NCBI GenBank assembly: GCA_965216645.1
Contig: CBDCGJ010000063.1
Location: forward strand, 1 to 64,000
DNA length: 64,000 bases
Direction of reading: 5' to 3'
From: CBDCGJ01 sp965216645
Lineage (GTDB): Bacteria; Pseudomonadota; Alphaproteobacteria; GCA-2731375
This document shows positions 53,765 through 62,509 of the stretch, piece after piece (position 1 is the first letter of the stretch; each line of letters opens with the position of its first letter). The translations under genes and the position numbers were made by a program. The notes beneath the pieces were generated by a model, which did no database searches, was not told where the DNA came from, and worked only from the letters and a program-made list of their open reading frames with translations.

Positions 53765-55216
53765 TTACGAGATGTCGATATCGACGCTCATCTCATCGTT
53801 GCCGGGCGTGCCCTTGACCTTGATGGTGATGCCGGTCCAGTCGCCGCCCGGCAGATTGGCCGCCGGGTTCGTGGTCTTGCCGATCGTGCGCCGCTTGCCG
53901 AAGGGATAGAGGTCGTCGGCGTCGCCGCGGTTGCCTTGGAAGACTTTGGCAAGATCCCGCTTTCCGTCCGCCTGCAGCAGCTCGATGGCGAGATTCTGCT
54001 CGTCGTTCACATTGTCGATATCCTCGTCGACCACATAGACGGCGATGCCTTCGTCCGGCAGACCGCGATCCTGGCCCGTCTTTCGGCGGTATTCGATGAC
54101 AACATATTGGCTGCCGGACATGCGGTGGGGGTTGTTCACGATAACCACCTGGCCGCCCTCGGCCGCCGGGGACAGGGCGATGTTCTTCGTCGTCTCGGAC
54201 ACCAGGATCGGATCGATCCAGTCATGGAACCAGCGCAGCATGCCGTTCGGCAACACCGGCGTCAAACCGCCGTCCGCCCAGGACCCCGAGGCCATCAGGC
54301 AATAGCTGCCGAGCCCGTTGGAGCGCCGACGCTCGACCACACCGGTATCGTAATAATCCGCCCAGCGCGCCGCCAGATGGCCCCATTCATGGGCGCAGAC
54401 GCCGATATTGCAATCTTCCGGCACGGTCAGATAGGTCCGCACCACGGTGCGCGGACTGGCCACCACCTCGACACCGCCCGGGATCTGCCATTTGTGGCTC
54501 CAGATATGATTGTCGTCGCCGCTGACTTCCGCCCCGGGACCCGCATGGACGATGAACAGCGCCGTGACCATGCCCTCGCCCAGCGCGTCGTAGCCGTCGA
54601 AGGAGATGCCCTCGTCCAGGGCCGCGTTGACGGCGTCCCGCGCCAGTCCCTGGGCGTTGCGCGGGAAGGTGTCGGAGGTGCCGGAGTTATTGTTGGCGTA
54701 GAACCTGCTGGTTTCGGGCATGCGCAGCCAGCCATGGACCTCGCCTTGGATGTCGATGCCGCTATCGGCATGCGCGTCGAAGCCGCTGATCAAACGGTAG
54801 TAATCGCGCATGCTCCCAGTGAGAAACTCGCCCGGCTCCCCGAACAGCATGCGTTGAAAGAATTCGGCGTTGCGTGCGCCTTCCGCCGGCATATCGTCGA
54901 AGTCGACCAGCAGAACCAGGGTGCGGATGACGCCGCTGAGCGATTGCGGCGGCCGATCGATCATTTGCGGCGCGCTCCGGTCGGCGACTTCCTCGACGAC
55001 GCCGTCGTCCAGGCCGGGCAGATTCTCGCCACGGCGCCGGGAACGCCAGAAATCGAAAAACGCCTCGAAAGTGACGGACTCGTGCAGCCGCTTCTGCGAA
55101 ATCAACTCCAGATACCGGGCATAAAGCTGTGCGATCAGACCCGGATGAGGCGGCACGCGGCAGCTTTGCGTGTCGCAACAACGGTGGGCCGGCATAGGTG
55201 TCAGTGATAGGTGCAT
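53765..55216 (-). CDS. M6-type zinc metalloprotease-domain protein
   Basis: 483 aa from the ATG at 55216. After a helical N-terminal region comes IRTLVLLVDFDDMPAEGARNAEFFQRMLFGEPGEFLTGSMRDYYRLISG, the M6 (immune inhibitor A-like) entry motif. The zinc site is CNIGVCAHEWGHLAARWADYYDTG (HExxH). GLGSYCLMASGSW provides the downstream Met-turn region. Unlike most M6 enzymes it lacks a recognisable signal peptide, and its N-terminus has a Cys-rich patch (HRCCDTQSC). It could be intracellular or exported by another route. Confidence 0.85.
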   Translation of the reverse strand: MHLSLTPMPAHRCCDTQSCRVPPHPGLIAQLYARYLELISQKRLHESVTFEAFFDFWRSRRRGENLPGLDDGVVEEVADRSAPQMIDRPPQSLSGVIRTLVLLVDFDDMPAEGARNAEFFQRMLFGEPGEFLTGSMRDYYRLISGFDAHADSGIDIQGEVHGWLRMPETSRFYANNNSGTSDTFPRNAQGLARDAVNAALDEGISFDGYDALGEGMVTALFIVHAGPGAEVSGDDNHIWSHKWQIPGGVEVVASPRTVVRTYLTVPEDCNIGVCAHEWGHLAARWADYYDTGVVERRRSNGLGSYCLMASGSWADGGLTPVLPNGMLRWFHDWIDPILVSETTKNIALSPAAEGGQVVIVNNPHRMSGSQYVVIEYRRKTGQDRGLPDEGIAVYVVDEDIDNVNDEQNLAIELLQADGKRDLAKVFQGNRGDADDLYPFGKRRTIGKTTNPAANLPGGDWTGITIKVKGTPGNDEMSVDIDIS

Positions 55217-55472
55217 GATTTCCCCCTCCGAAAAGTGCCAATTCGTGTCGGCGATCGCAGGCGGCGGCCGCGCCAAATACATGCCCATTGGCCGGCGCCG
55301 CGATTGAATTCTACTGACCCCGATCAACCATGCAGCTATGATAGCAGTATTAGTTTAATTGTCGATCAAAAAATACACGCAAACCTTGAATGGCCATCCC
55401 CCGCGCCGCCTCTGCAGCAATGCGGCCGAGATGCGAGATCAAATGGTCCGCTTCCGCAATGATCGTGAAACC
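55217..55472. other. Intergenic region before the metalloprotease gene
   Basis: A 256-bp gap between two leftward genes. An AT-rich patch at about 55338-55380 may hold the protease promoter. No gene or repeat was recognised. Confidence 0.4.
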
Positions 55473-56150
55473 CTAACGGCTTCCCGACAAACTTTCGATC
55501 GCGGCCGGCAGCGCGGCGAACGCGTCGACGACGATATCGGCGCCGTCCGATTTCAGGGCTTCGCCATGCCCGGCCGGGCAGTGGCCGCCGGCGGTGAAGC
55601 CAATGACGGTCATGCCGGCCCGTTTGGCGGCGATAACCCCGGCGGAGCTGTCTTCGATAACGACGCAGGCTTCGGCGGCGGCGCCCATGCGCGCGGCCGC
55701 CAGCAGGAACAGGTCCGGTGCCGGCTTGCCGTTTGTCACCATCTGCGTGGAAAACAGATTGTCGCCGAAATGATGTAGCAAGCCGGTTTGGGTCAGTTTT
55801 TGCCGAAGGGCCGTTGCTTTGGAGCTGGAAGCGACACATTTGTGCAGGTCGATGTCGCCAATCGCCTCCTCGGCGCCTGTCACAGCCTGCAATTCGCGCG
55901 CGATCCATTGTGTCGCCTTCTCATAGAGCCTCTCGAAACTGTCACGCGCCGGCCGGACCGAAGTATGGGTTTCAATATAGTCGCCGATCTGCCGTTCCCA
56001 GGCGTCGATCGGTTGACCCGAAAACGCGCGTATATAGGTGTCTCGACGGGGCGACAGGCCATGCTCGCCAAGGAAGGCCATCTCGCAGTCGATATAGATC
56101 ACTTCGCTGTCCACCAGCACCCCGTCGCAGTCGAAAATAGCTAAATGCAA
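55473..56150 (-). CDS. HAD-superfamily phosphatase (subfamily IA)
   Basis: 225 aa. Motif I MHLAIFDCDGVLVDSEV (nucleophile Asp8 and Asp10), motif II CVASSSKATALRQKL (Ser), motif III with NGKPAPDLFLLAAARM (Lys), motif IV VVIEDSSAGVIAAKRAGMTVIGFTAGGH (acids). The layout matches beta-phosphoglucomutase/phosphoglycolate phosphatase-like enzymes. The specific phosphoester is not predictable. Confidence 0.93.
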   Translation of the reverse strand: MHLAIFDCDGVLVDSEVIYIDCEMAFLGEHGLSPRRDTYIRAFSGQPIDAWERQIGDYIETHTSVRPARDSFERLYEKATQWIARELQAVTGAEEAIGDIDLHKCVASSSKATALRQKLTQTGLLHHFGDNLFSTQMVTNGKPAPDLFLLAAARMGAAAEACVVIEDSSAGVIAAKRAGMTVIGFTAGGHCPAGHGEALKSDGADIVVDAFAALPAAIESLSGSR

Positions 56151-56293
56151 TGATCTGTCCCTTTATGTATATCGACTTCAATTCGCATCAAATCCGAGGC
56201 CGCAGACTAATGCCAAGGCGCGACAGTCGTCCAGCAAGTCGGCCGGCCGGGTGATCGCGCCCATGATCGACATCAAAGCGGCGATACGATGCC

Positions 56294-56845
56294 ATGATTA
56301 CACTGACCTACATGACCGATGAATTTCATCCGGCGATGCGCATTCTCGTGGACGAGCATCGCGTCATTCTGCGGGTCGTCGCGCGCCTTGAGGACGCCGT
56401 CGATGGCGATGTCGACGCTATCGATCCGGACTTCTTACGGGATTGCGTACACTTCTTCCGCGACTATGCCGATGCCCGCCATCACGGGAAGGAGGAGGCA
56501 ATCCTGTTCGCCCGCCTGCGTGCCGGCCCGCTCGCCGGCGATGACGGTCTATTGGCGGAGATGGAAGAGGAGCATGTCACCGCCCGCGATACCGTCAATC
56601 GGCTCGAATATGCCATCGAGGATTTTGCCGAGGATGCCCCGGACGCCATCGCCGCCCTGGCCGATGTCGTCGCCGATCTGAGCCAGATCTATCGCGACCA
56701 TATCGAAAAGGAGGACCAAGTCCTGTTCCCGGACCTGCAGACGCTGATGTCCGCGGACGCGTTGACGGATCTGCAGGCGGACTTCGAACAGACGGATGCG
56801 GCGACGCCCACCACTTTGAAAGAGATGTTTCCGCGGCTTGTTTGA
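56294..56845 (+). CDS. Hemerythrin-like HHE domain protein
   Basis: 183 aa, all helical. Iron-ligand histidines and acids are visible in LVDEHRVILRVV, YADARHHGKEEAILF, MEEEHVTARDTV and YRDHIEKEDQVLFPDL, the four-helix HHE pattern. A start at 56312 (MTDEFHPAM) is also possible. These proteins bind a di-iron site that reacts with O2 or NO. Partner unknown. Confidence 0.9.
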   Translation: MITLTYMTDEFHPAMRILVDEHRVILRVVARLEDAVDGDVDAIDPDFLRDCVHFFRDYADARHHGKEEAILFARLRAGPLAGDDGLLAEMEEEHVTARDTVNRLEYAIEDFAEDAPDAIAALADVVADLSQIYRDHIEKEDQVLFPDLQTLMSADALTDLQADFEQTDAATPTTLKEMFPRLV

Positions 56846-56880
56846 ATGACGGCGGAAGACTGCCTCTCCCGCTCGATGCG

Positions 56881-57924
56881 TCAATAGCGTCGTCTTTCTT
56901 TGATCCCGCGGCGGATGAAATGTTCAAAGGGGTTGAGGCCGGCCGCCTCAATATCGGGGTTCTGCGCCAGATAGGTCGCCGGATCGAAGCGGTCGGGCAG
57001 GTCGGTCAACGAGGCGAGGCGGTCGCCAAGTTCGCCGGCCAGGAAGGCGAAGTGGGCCGGGTCGAGCAGATAGGCGTCCCGCCGGCTGTTCTTGTAAGGT
57101 TCGATTTCGAGCTGCCGGTCGTCGGCGAGATGGGTGTTGAGCCGTGCCACCGCCGCCGCCACGCGATCGCAATAGGCGGCGTGGCCTTCGGGGCTGAAAT
57201 ACGGCCGCTCGGCCCGTATGTCCGGAAATTCCTGCACCAAACGGTCGCCGAGATGGGCCGCCAGCGCGGCGTCGCGCAGGTTCAGCGCCCGCAACAAATC
57301 CAGTTCGAAACGGTTGAGGGAACGGTTGACGGTAGCGGCCGGTGTCGGGTCCGCCGCCGGCGCGGCGTCCGGCACGAGCAAGGCGAAGAAGGCGGTCACG
57401 GCCTGCCGCCGCAGCCGGGAATAATTGTCCAACGCCACGGTCAGACCCCGCGCTTCGCAGGCCTCGATCAAATCGGCCGCCAGGGTGACGTGGGATTCCA
57501 TGGGGGCGAAGTCGTCCAGGCTGCCGGTGAAGCCGCCCCGCTTTACCGCCTGGCCATAGCTCGAAAAAAGCAGTTCCACCGGATCGCGCAGATACAAAAC
57601 GAGCCGCAACCGCAGGCGCCGGCTCAGCGCCGCCAATTCGTCAAGCCGATCCGACAGATGGAAGAACAGGGTCTCGTTGGAGAACAGCACCGTCGGCTGT
57701 GCCGCCCGCTCGGCACGGCTCGTCATCCCGGCGACCCAACCGTCGGTCGGATCCAAATTGCCTGAGGAAATCATCCCCCGCGCCGCCGCCTCGAAGGAGG
57801 GATGGTCGGGATAGGCTATTCCCTGTTCGGCCAGCCAGCCCCGTTGCCGCACCAACGCCGTTTGAATGGCGCTGCTGCCGGTCTTGCCGTGCCCGATATG
57901 CAGAATGCAGGTCTTCTCCACCAT
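56881..57924 (-). CDS. Sulfotransferase-like P-loop protein
   Basis: 347 aa. The N-terminal CILHIGHGKTGSSAIQTALVRQRGWL is a 5'-phosphosulfate-binding P-loop (H-x-G-x-x-K-T-G-S-T/S). LRLRLVLYLRDPVELLFSSYGQAVKRGGFTGSLDDF matches the 3'-phosphate-binding R-x-P-x-x-x-x-x-S-x-Y region. The C-terminal ~60 residues (FDPATYLAQNPDIEAAGLNPFEHFIRRGIKERRRY) resemble a motif often appended to glycosyl- and sulfotransferases in polysaccharide clusters. It may sulfate a glycan. Acceptor unknown. Confidence 0.8.
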   Translation of the reverse strand: MVEKTCILHIGHGKTGSSAIQTALVRQRGWLAEQGIAYPDHPSFEAAARGMISSGNLDPTDGWVAGMTSRAERAAQPTVLFSNETLFFHLSDRLDELAALSRRLRLRLVLYLRDPVELLFSSYGQAVKRGGFTGSLDDFAPMESHVTLAADLIEACEARGLTVALDNYSRLRRQAVTAFFALLVPDAAPAADPTPAATVNRSLNRFELDLLRALNLRDAALAAHLGDRLVQEFPDIRAERPYFSPEGHAAYCDRVAAAVARLNTHLADDRQLEIEPYKNSRRDAYLLDPAHFAFLAGELGDRLASLTDLPDRFDPATYLAQNPDIEAAGLNPFEHFIRRGIKERRRY

Positions 57925-58012
57925 GCCTCAGCTCGCTCGCCTTCCCGGACTCCGATCACTATCCATCCGGCAATCTGCCCTACACAATATTAGAAAATGG
58001 TGAAGGTGGCGA

Positions 58013-60742
58013 TCAGTGCGGATAGCTATGCCGCCGCCGTTGATCGCAGGCCGGCCCGTAGCCCGCGATACAGGCCCGAAGCAAGAGCGCGGCGGCTCGG
58101 TGCCGGCCGAGGCGGCCGTCGCGGCGGATGAGGACATCGGCGAGGGAGACACAGGCATGGTGGTTGCCGCCGTTGCAGGCGGCACGGTACAGCGCGGCAG
58201 CGGTGGCGGGATTGGCGCGAACGCCGCGGCCATACGCATAAAGCCAAGCGAGATTGGAACAGCTAATCATTTCGCCAGCGCCGCAGGCCTGCCGGTAATA
58301 GGCGAGTGCCTTTGTCAGATCTTGCCCAAGCCCGCCATTGCCGTCATAGAGCGTTCCAATATTGTTGCAGGCGAAGGCGATGCCGGCCGTGCAAGCCGGT
58401 TCGGATAGGCTCAATGTCTTGTTGAGATCAGGTGCGACGCCGTCACCCGTCCGATACATCCAACCAAGGGTCGCGCAACTCTCCAAATACGCGCCTTCAC
58501 AGGCCTTGCGCATTAAGACGATGCTTTTTTGGATGTCCGTCGCCATGCCGCGGCCCTCCAAATACAAATAGGCAAGATAGCCACAGCCGACGGGGTCGCC
58601 ACCGTCGCAGGCCTGGCGATAGAATGCGGCGGCTTTGACCTCGTCTCGCAGCAAGCCCCGCCCGGTCTCGTACATCCAGGCCAGATTGGTACAACCTCGC
58701 ATGATACCGCCGTCGCAGGCCTGATCGAACAGGTCCACGGCCAATCCGTGGCTGATCGCAACGCCTCGGCCATCGCGATAGGTGATGCCAAGATTGACGC
58801 AAGCGGTCATCTCCCCGCCATCGCAGGCCCGATTGTAGAGCTTTAGCGCTTGAGCCAGATCCTGCCCGACGCCACGGCCGAAGTCGTATTGGATCGCCAG
58901 ATAAGCGCAGCCCGCCATATTGTCGCCCTCGCAGGCACGGCGGAAATAGCGGACGGATGCGGTTAGCGATTGTGCAACGCCGTCGCCATGATCATAGATG
59001 ACACCGAGGTCCGAACAACTCCCCGTATGACCGCCGCTGCAGGCTTTGTCGTAAAGGGTCCGAGCCTGTGCCGGATCTTTGTCCACGCCGCGGCCATGGT
59101 GATACAACACGGCTAGGTTGGCGCATCCCTGCATGTGACCTCCGTCGCAGGCCTGGCGATAGAGGCGGGCAGCCTGGTTTAGGTTTTGCTCGGTCCCGAC
59201 CCCGGCTTCGTACAAATCGCCGAGATTGGTGCAGCCGCGCATATAGCCGCCGCTGCAGGCCCGGCGGTAGAGGTCGGCCGCCCGCGCGGCGTCCTTTGCG
59301 ATCCCGGTGCCGTCTTTGTAGCTGATGCCGAGATAGGTGCAGCCCCGCATGGAGCCGTCGTCGCAGGCTTTGCGGTAGAGGTCGACCGCCCGCGCCTCGT
59401 CCTTGGTGACACCCTCGCCGAAATCGTAAAGATAGCCGAGATCGACGCAAGCCGACGCATGGCCGCCGTCGCAGCCGCGGGAATAGAGGCCATACGCCCG
59501 GGTGAGATCCTGCTCGACACCGCTTCCGTCATGATACAGCGTGCCGAGATAGGCGCAGGCCTTGACGTAGTCGCGTTCGCAGCCCCGGCGATAGAGGTCG
59601 GCAGCGCGTTCCAGGTTTTTCGCCACGCCCGTGCCGTATTCGTAGGCCAGGCCGAGGGCGGTGCAACCGCGCCAGTTGTCACTCTCGCAGGCTTGCCGAT
59701 TGAACGCTACCGCCGCCGTCACATCCTTCTCAACGCCTTTGCCGTAGCGGTACATCCAACCGAGGGAGGCACAACTGGCGGCATACCCATCATTGCAGGC
59801 GCTGCGGTAATAGCGTGCGGCCGTGCCCAGGTTTTTTGCCACGCCCGTGCCGTCCTCATACATGTTGCCGAGAAAGTGGCAGCCGCGCGTATAACCGCCA
59901 CGGCAAGCCTGACGATACTGGTCGACCGCCCGCGCCAAGTCCTTGCCGACGCCCTCGCCGTTTTCATACATCACGCCGAGGAAGGCGCAGCCACGCATGT
60001 TTTCGCCGTCGCAGGCGCGGCGATAGAGGTCGACGGCCTGGACCTTGTCTTTCGTCAGACCCTTGCCGTATTCATGCATGAGGCCGAGATTGGTGCAAGC
60101 CAACATGCTGCCCCTGCGGCAGGCTTGACGATACAGGTCGGCGGCTTTGGCGAGATCGATGTCGCGGCCGTCGCCGTGTTCGTAAAGCGTCGCGAGATTG
60201 TTGCAGGCGCCCCATTCGCCATTGCGGCACGCGCGTCGGTAAAGCTGAAAAGCCATTTCGTGGTCGACCGCGACGCCCCGGCCGAGATCGTACATCAGGC
60301 CAAGGCTGCGGCAGGCGATCATGTGGCCGCGCTCGCAGGCCTGTCGATAGAGGGCCCGCGCGCGTGCCCGGTCTTTCTCGACGCCCCGACCGAACTCGTA
60401 GCGCCAAGCCAGATCTTCGCAGCCGCGCATGAAACCGGCATCGCAGCTCCGCCGGTCGCCCTCGGCGGCCCGCCGCGCCGCCTCGTCGTCTTCGTCGAGG
60501 CGCGGTGCCAAAGGGCCATCCGTACAGCCCGCGTTCCGGCCGGACCGGCAGCTTTTCCGCGCGAGCGCCCGCGCCAAACCGGTATCGTCGCCCCGTAACG
60601 CGAGTCTCTGCCCTGGGTCAGGCCGCGGCGCCGATACGATGGGACTATCTGGCCAAATACCGGCTTCAGGCGCCGTCCGCGCCTCGGCCGTCGCGGTCTG
60701 CAGAAGCAGGGCGGTCGAAAGTATGAGCCAATGGCGGACCAT
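58013..60742 (-). CDS. Secreted Cys-rich Sel1-repeat protein with 23 repeats
   Basis: About 909 aa from the ATG at 60742 (MVRHWLILSTALLLQTATAEA, a signal peptide); an ATG at 60766 is an alternative. After a ~75-residue linker come 23 copies (the last partial) of a 36-residue Sel1-like repeat of form ACDGGxMxGCxNLGxxYxxGxGVxxDxxxAxxLYRQ. Nearly every repeat has a Cys pair seven residues apart that would be disulfide-bonded in the periplasm, as in Helicobacter Hcp proteins. Probably a periplasmic or extracellular protein-protein scaffold. Divergent from the propeller gene. Confidence 0.9.
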   Translation of the reverse strand: MVRHWLILSTALLLQTATAEARTAPEAGIWPDSPIVSAPRPDPGQRLALRGDDTGLARALARKSCRSGRNAGCTDGPLAPRLDEDDEAARRAAEGDRRSCDAGFMRGCEDLAWRYEFGRGVEKDRARARALYRQACERGHMIACRSLGLMYDLGRGVAVDHEMAFQLYRRACRNGEWGACNNLATLYEHGDGRDIDLAKAADLYRQACRRGSMLACTNLGLMHEYGKGLTKDKVQAVDLYRRACDGENMRGCAFLGVMYENGEGVGKDLARAVDQYRQACRGGYTRGCHFLGNMYEDGTGVAKNLGTAARYYRSACNDGYAASCASLGWMYRYGKGVEKDVTAAVAFNRQACESDNWRGCTALGLAYEYGTGVAKNLERAADLYRRGCERDYVKACAYLGTLYHDGSGVEQDLTRAYGLYSRGCDGGHASACVDLGYLYDFGEGVTKDEARAVDLYRKACDDGSMRGCTYLGISYKDGTGIAKDAARAADLYRRACSGGYMRGCTNLGDLYEAGVGTEQNLNQAARLYRQACDGGHMQGCANLAVLYHHGRGVDKDPAQARTLYDKACSGGHTGSCSDLGVIYDHGDGVAQSLTASVRYFRRACEGDNMAGCAYLAIQYDFGRGVGQDLAQALKLYNRACDGGEMTACVNLGITYRDGRGVAISHGLAVDLFDQACDGGIMRGCTNLAWMYETGRGLLRDEVKAAAFYRQACDGGDPVGCGYLAYLYLEGRGMATDIQKSIVLMRKACEGAYLESCATLGWMYRTGDGVAPDLNKTLSLSEPACTAGIAFACNNIGTLYDGNGGLGQDLTKALAYYRQACGAGEMISCSNLAWLYAYGRGVRANPATAAALYRAACNGGNHHACVSLADVLIRRDGRLGRHRAAALLLRACIAGYGPACDQRRRHSYPH

Positions 60743-60943
60743 GGCGTTGAAGGGCGGCGGGCGCATGATGGCTGACGCGTGAAAGTAATCAGATTTAACC
60801 GTCAATCCGGCCAGTCTAACGCGGTGTCGGCGGAAGGCAAATTCGATTTAGACGGGCGCGTCGCATTCGCGTCGGTTCGGCGTCGTACAAGCGGCGGCGT
60901 GGACTCAAGGCGAAAATATGCGAAGAATGGGCCGATTGAGCCA

Positions 60944-62410
60944 ATGTCGATTGTCGATACATTGTTTTTAGAAAGATCGTTCAGACGACGGACCGGCGGT
61001 CACGACCGCCGCCGCAATATCTTGCGACATTTAACGACCCTGGCCATTGTCGTCGGTTTGCTGGGCGTGTTCTTGCCCGCGCGTGGCCAGGAATCGTCGG
61101 TACTCCGATGCCTGGTGGCATTGGACTTCGACGTCGACCCGGCACTCGACAGGTTCCCGCGCTGGCGGGTCGACGAAGCCACCGGTCGACCGCTTTGGTT
61201 CGGCACCAAGACGGGTTTGTTCGCCTGGCGCGATGGCGTGTTCCGTCATATCGACGCGGTCGGCCCGCGCAAGACCGGCCGGGTGCGGCGGCTCGTGACC
61301 GATCCGGAAAGTGGCGAACTCCTCTGGGTCGGCGCGGAAAACGGACTTTACGAGTATCGCGACGGTGCCCTGCGTCGCGTGACGATCGAGAATGAACCAT
61401 TCTATGTCGGCCCAATATCGGAAATCCGCCTGGATCCGACGGGCCGTGTTCCGACCTGGGTCCGCGGCGATTTCGAAATGCTCAGATACCGCGCCGGTGC
61501 CTTGCACCTTACACCGGTCCGGGGCTTCCACATGACGGCCAGAATTAGGGATTTGGTCTTCGATCCGGAGACCGGCGATTTGCGCTGGCTCAGCTCGAAT
61601 CTCGGCTTGTTCGGGTACGAAAACGGTGCCCTGAATTATATCCCGGCGGCCGACAACGGCGAGATGGCGCGGGTGTGGTGGATCGACCTGCCGCGGGACT
61701 TCGACGGGCAAGGTTGGGTGATCGACGGCAACGATCTGTTCAGGTATCGCGACCGCAAATTGCATCGCATGCCAAACCGTTCCGGTACTCGGCTCAACGT
61801 CGTTTTCAGCGTCGTCAAGGACCCGGCGACCGACCGGCCGCGCTGGATTGGCGGAACAGAAGGTTTGTTCGAATTTCGCGATGGCGCTGTAACGGCGGTT
61901 CCGTCTGGACGGAAGGAGCGAATTGACACCGTATGGCGGATTATGTCGGATCGGGCCAGCGGTCGCCCGACATGGATAAGTACTACGAAAGGTCTGTTTG
62001 CGTTTCGCGCCAGTCGTGTGCAGCCGATTCCGGTGTCGGGCGCCGAAGCGACCGGAAAGTTGCTCTGGTATGTGTATGACAAGGCCAACGACCGACCAGC
62101 TTGGATCGGGACGGAGCGTGGTTTATTCGAACTCCGCGACGGGGTATTTCATCACTTTGCTTTCGACGGTGCTGATCGAACCGTTCCGGTGCGCCATTTC
62201 GCGCTCGGCCGCGAGGGCGGGCGTCCGCGCTGGATCGTCAGTGAAAGCAAATTTCATGTCTTACAGGGACGTACCTTGCGGCCGATCCCGATCAAGGGTG
62301 GCCAGGAACTGGGTACGGTTGTGCGTATCGTTGCCGACGGGCCGAAGGGCCGACTGAACTTCGTGCTCACCGACCAGGGCCTGTTCGTCCCGAGATCGTC
62401 CGACTGTTGA
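60944..62410 (+). CDS. Membrane-anchored or secreted propeller-repeat protein
   Basis: 488 aa from the ATG at 60944; the frame is open further upstream but reads into the divergent gene's promoter. The N-terminal LTTLAIVVGLLGVFLPARG is a signal peptide or anchor. About ten ~40-residue repeats follow, with a core like DPxxGxxxWxGxxxGLFexRDGxxxxIP (for example RRLVTDPESGELLWVGAENGLYEYRDGALRRV). This resembles the ligand-binding propellers of two-component regulators, without a kinase domain. Function unknown. Confidence 0.8.
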   Translation: MSIVDTLFLERSFRRRTGGHDRRRNILRHLTTLAIVVGLLGVFLPARGQESSVLRCLVALDFDVDPALDRFPRWRVDEATGRPLWFGTKTGLFAWRDGVFRHIDAVGPRKTGRVRRLVTDPESGELLWVGAENGLYEYRDGALRRVTIENEPFYVGPISEIRLDPTGRVPTWVRGDFEMLRYRAGALHLTPVRGFHMTARIRDLVFDPETGDLRWLSSNLGLFGYENGALNYIPAADNGEMARVWWIDLPRDFDGQGWVIDGNDLFRYRDRKLHRMPNRSGTRLNVVFSVVKDPATDRPRWIGGTEGLFEFRDGAVTAVPSGRKERIDTVWRIMSDRASGRPTWISTTKGLFAFRASRVQPIPVSGAEATGKLLWYVYDKANDRPAWIGTERGLFELRDGVFHHFAFDGADRTVPVRHFALGREGGRPRWIVSESKFHVLQGRTLRPIPIKGGQELGTVVRIVADGPKGRLNFVLTDQGLFVPRSSDC

Positions 62411-62509
62411 CGTACTGCCGGGACACAACGCGGCGTAACTTCCCCCTTGCCCCGGCGGGCGAGGCTCGCTATGAGGCGGGGGCTTCATAGGAGAAACCGG
62501 CGCCGCGCC

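Noticed and set aside
58013..60742. Regular ~108-bp DNA periodicity
   Set aside because: It is the 36-residue Sel1 protein repeat and not a CRISPR or satellite array.
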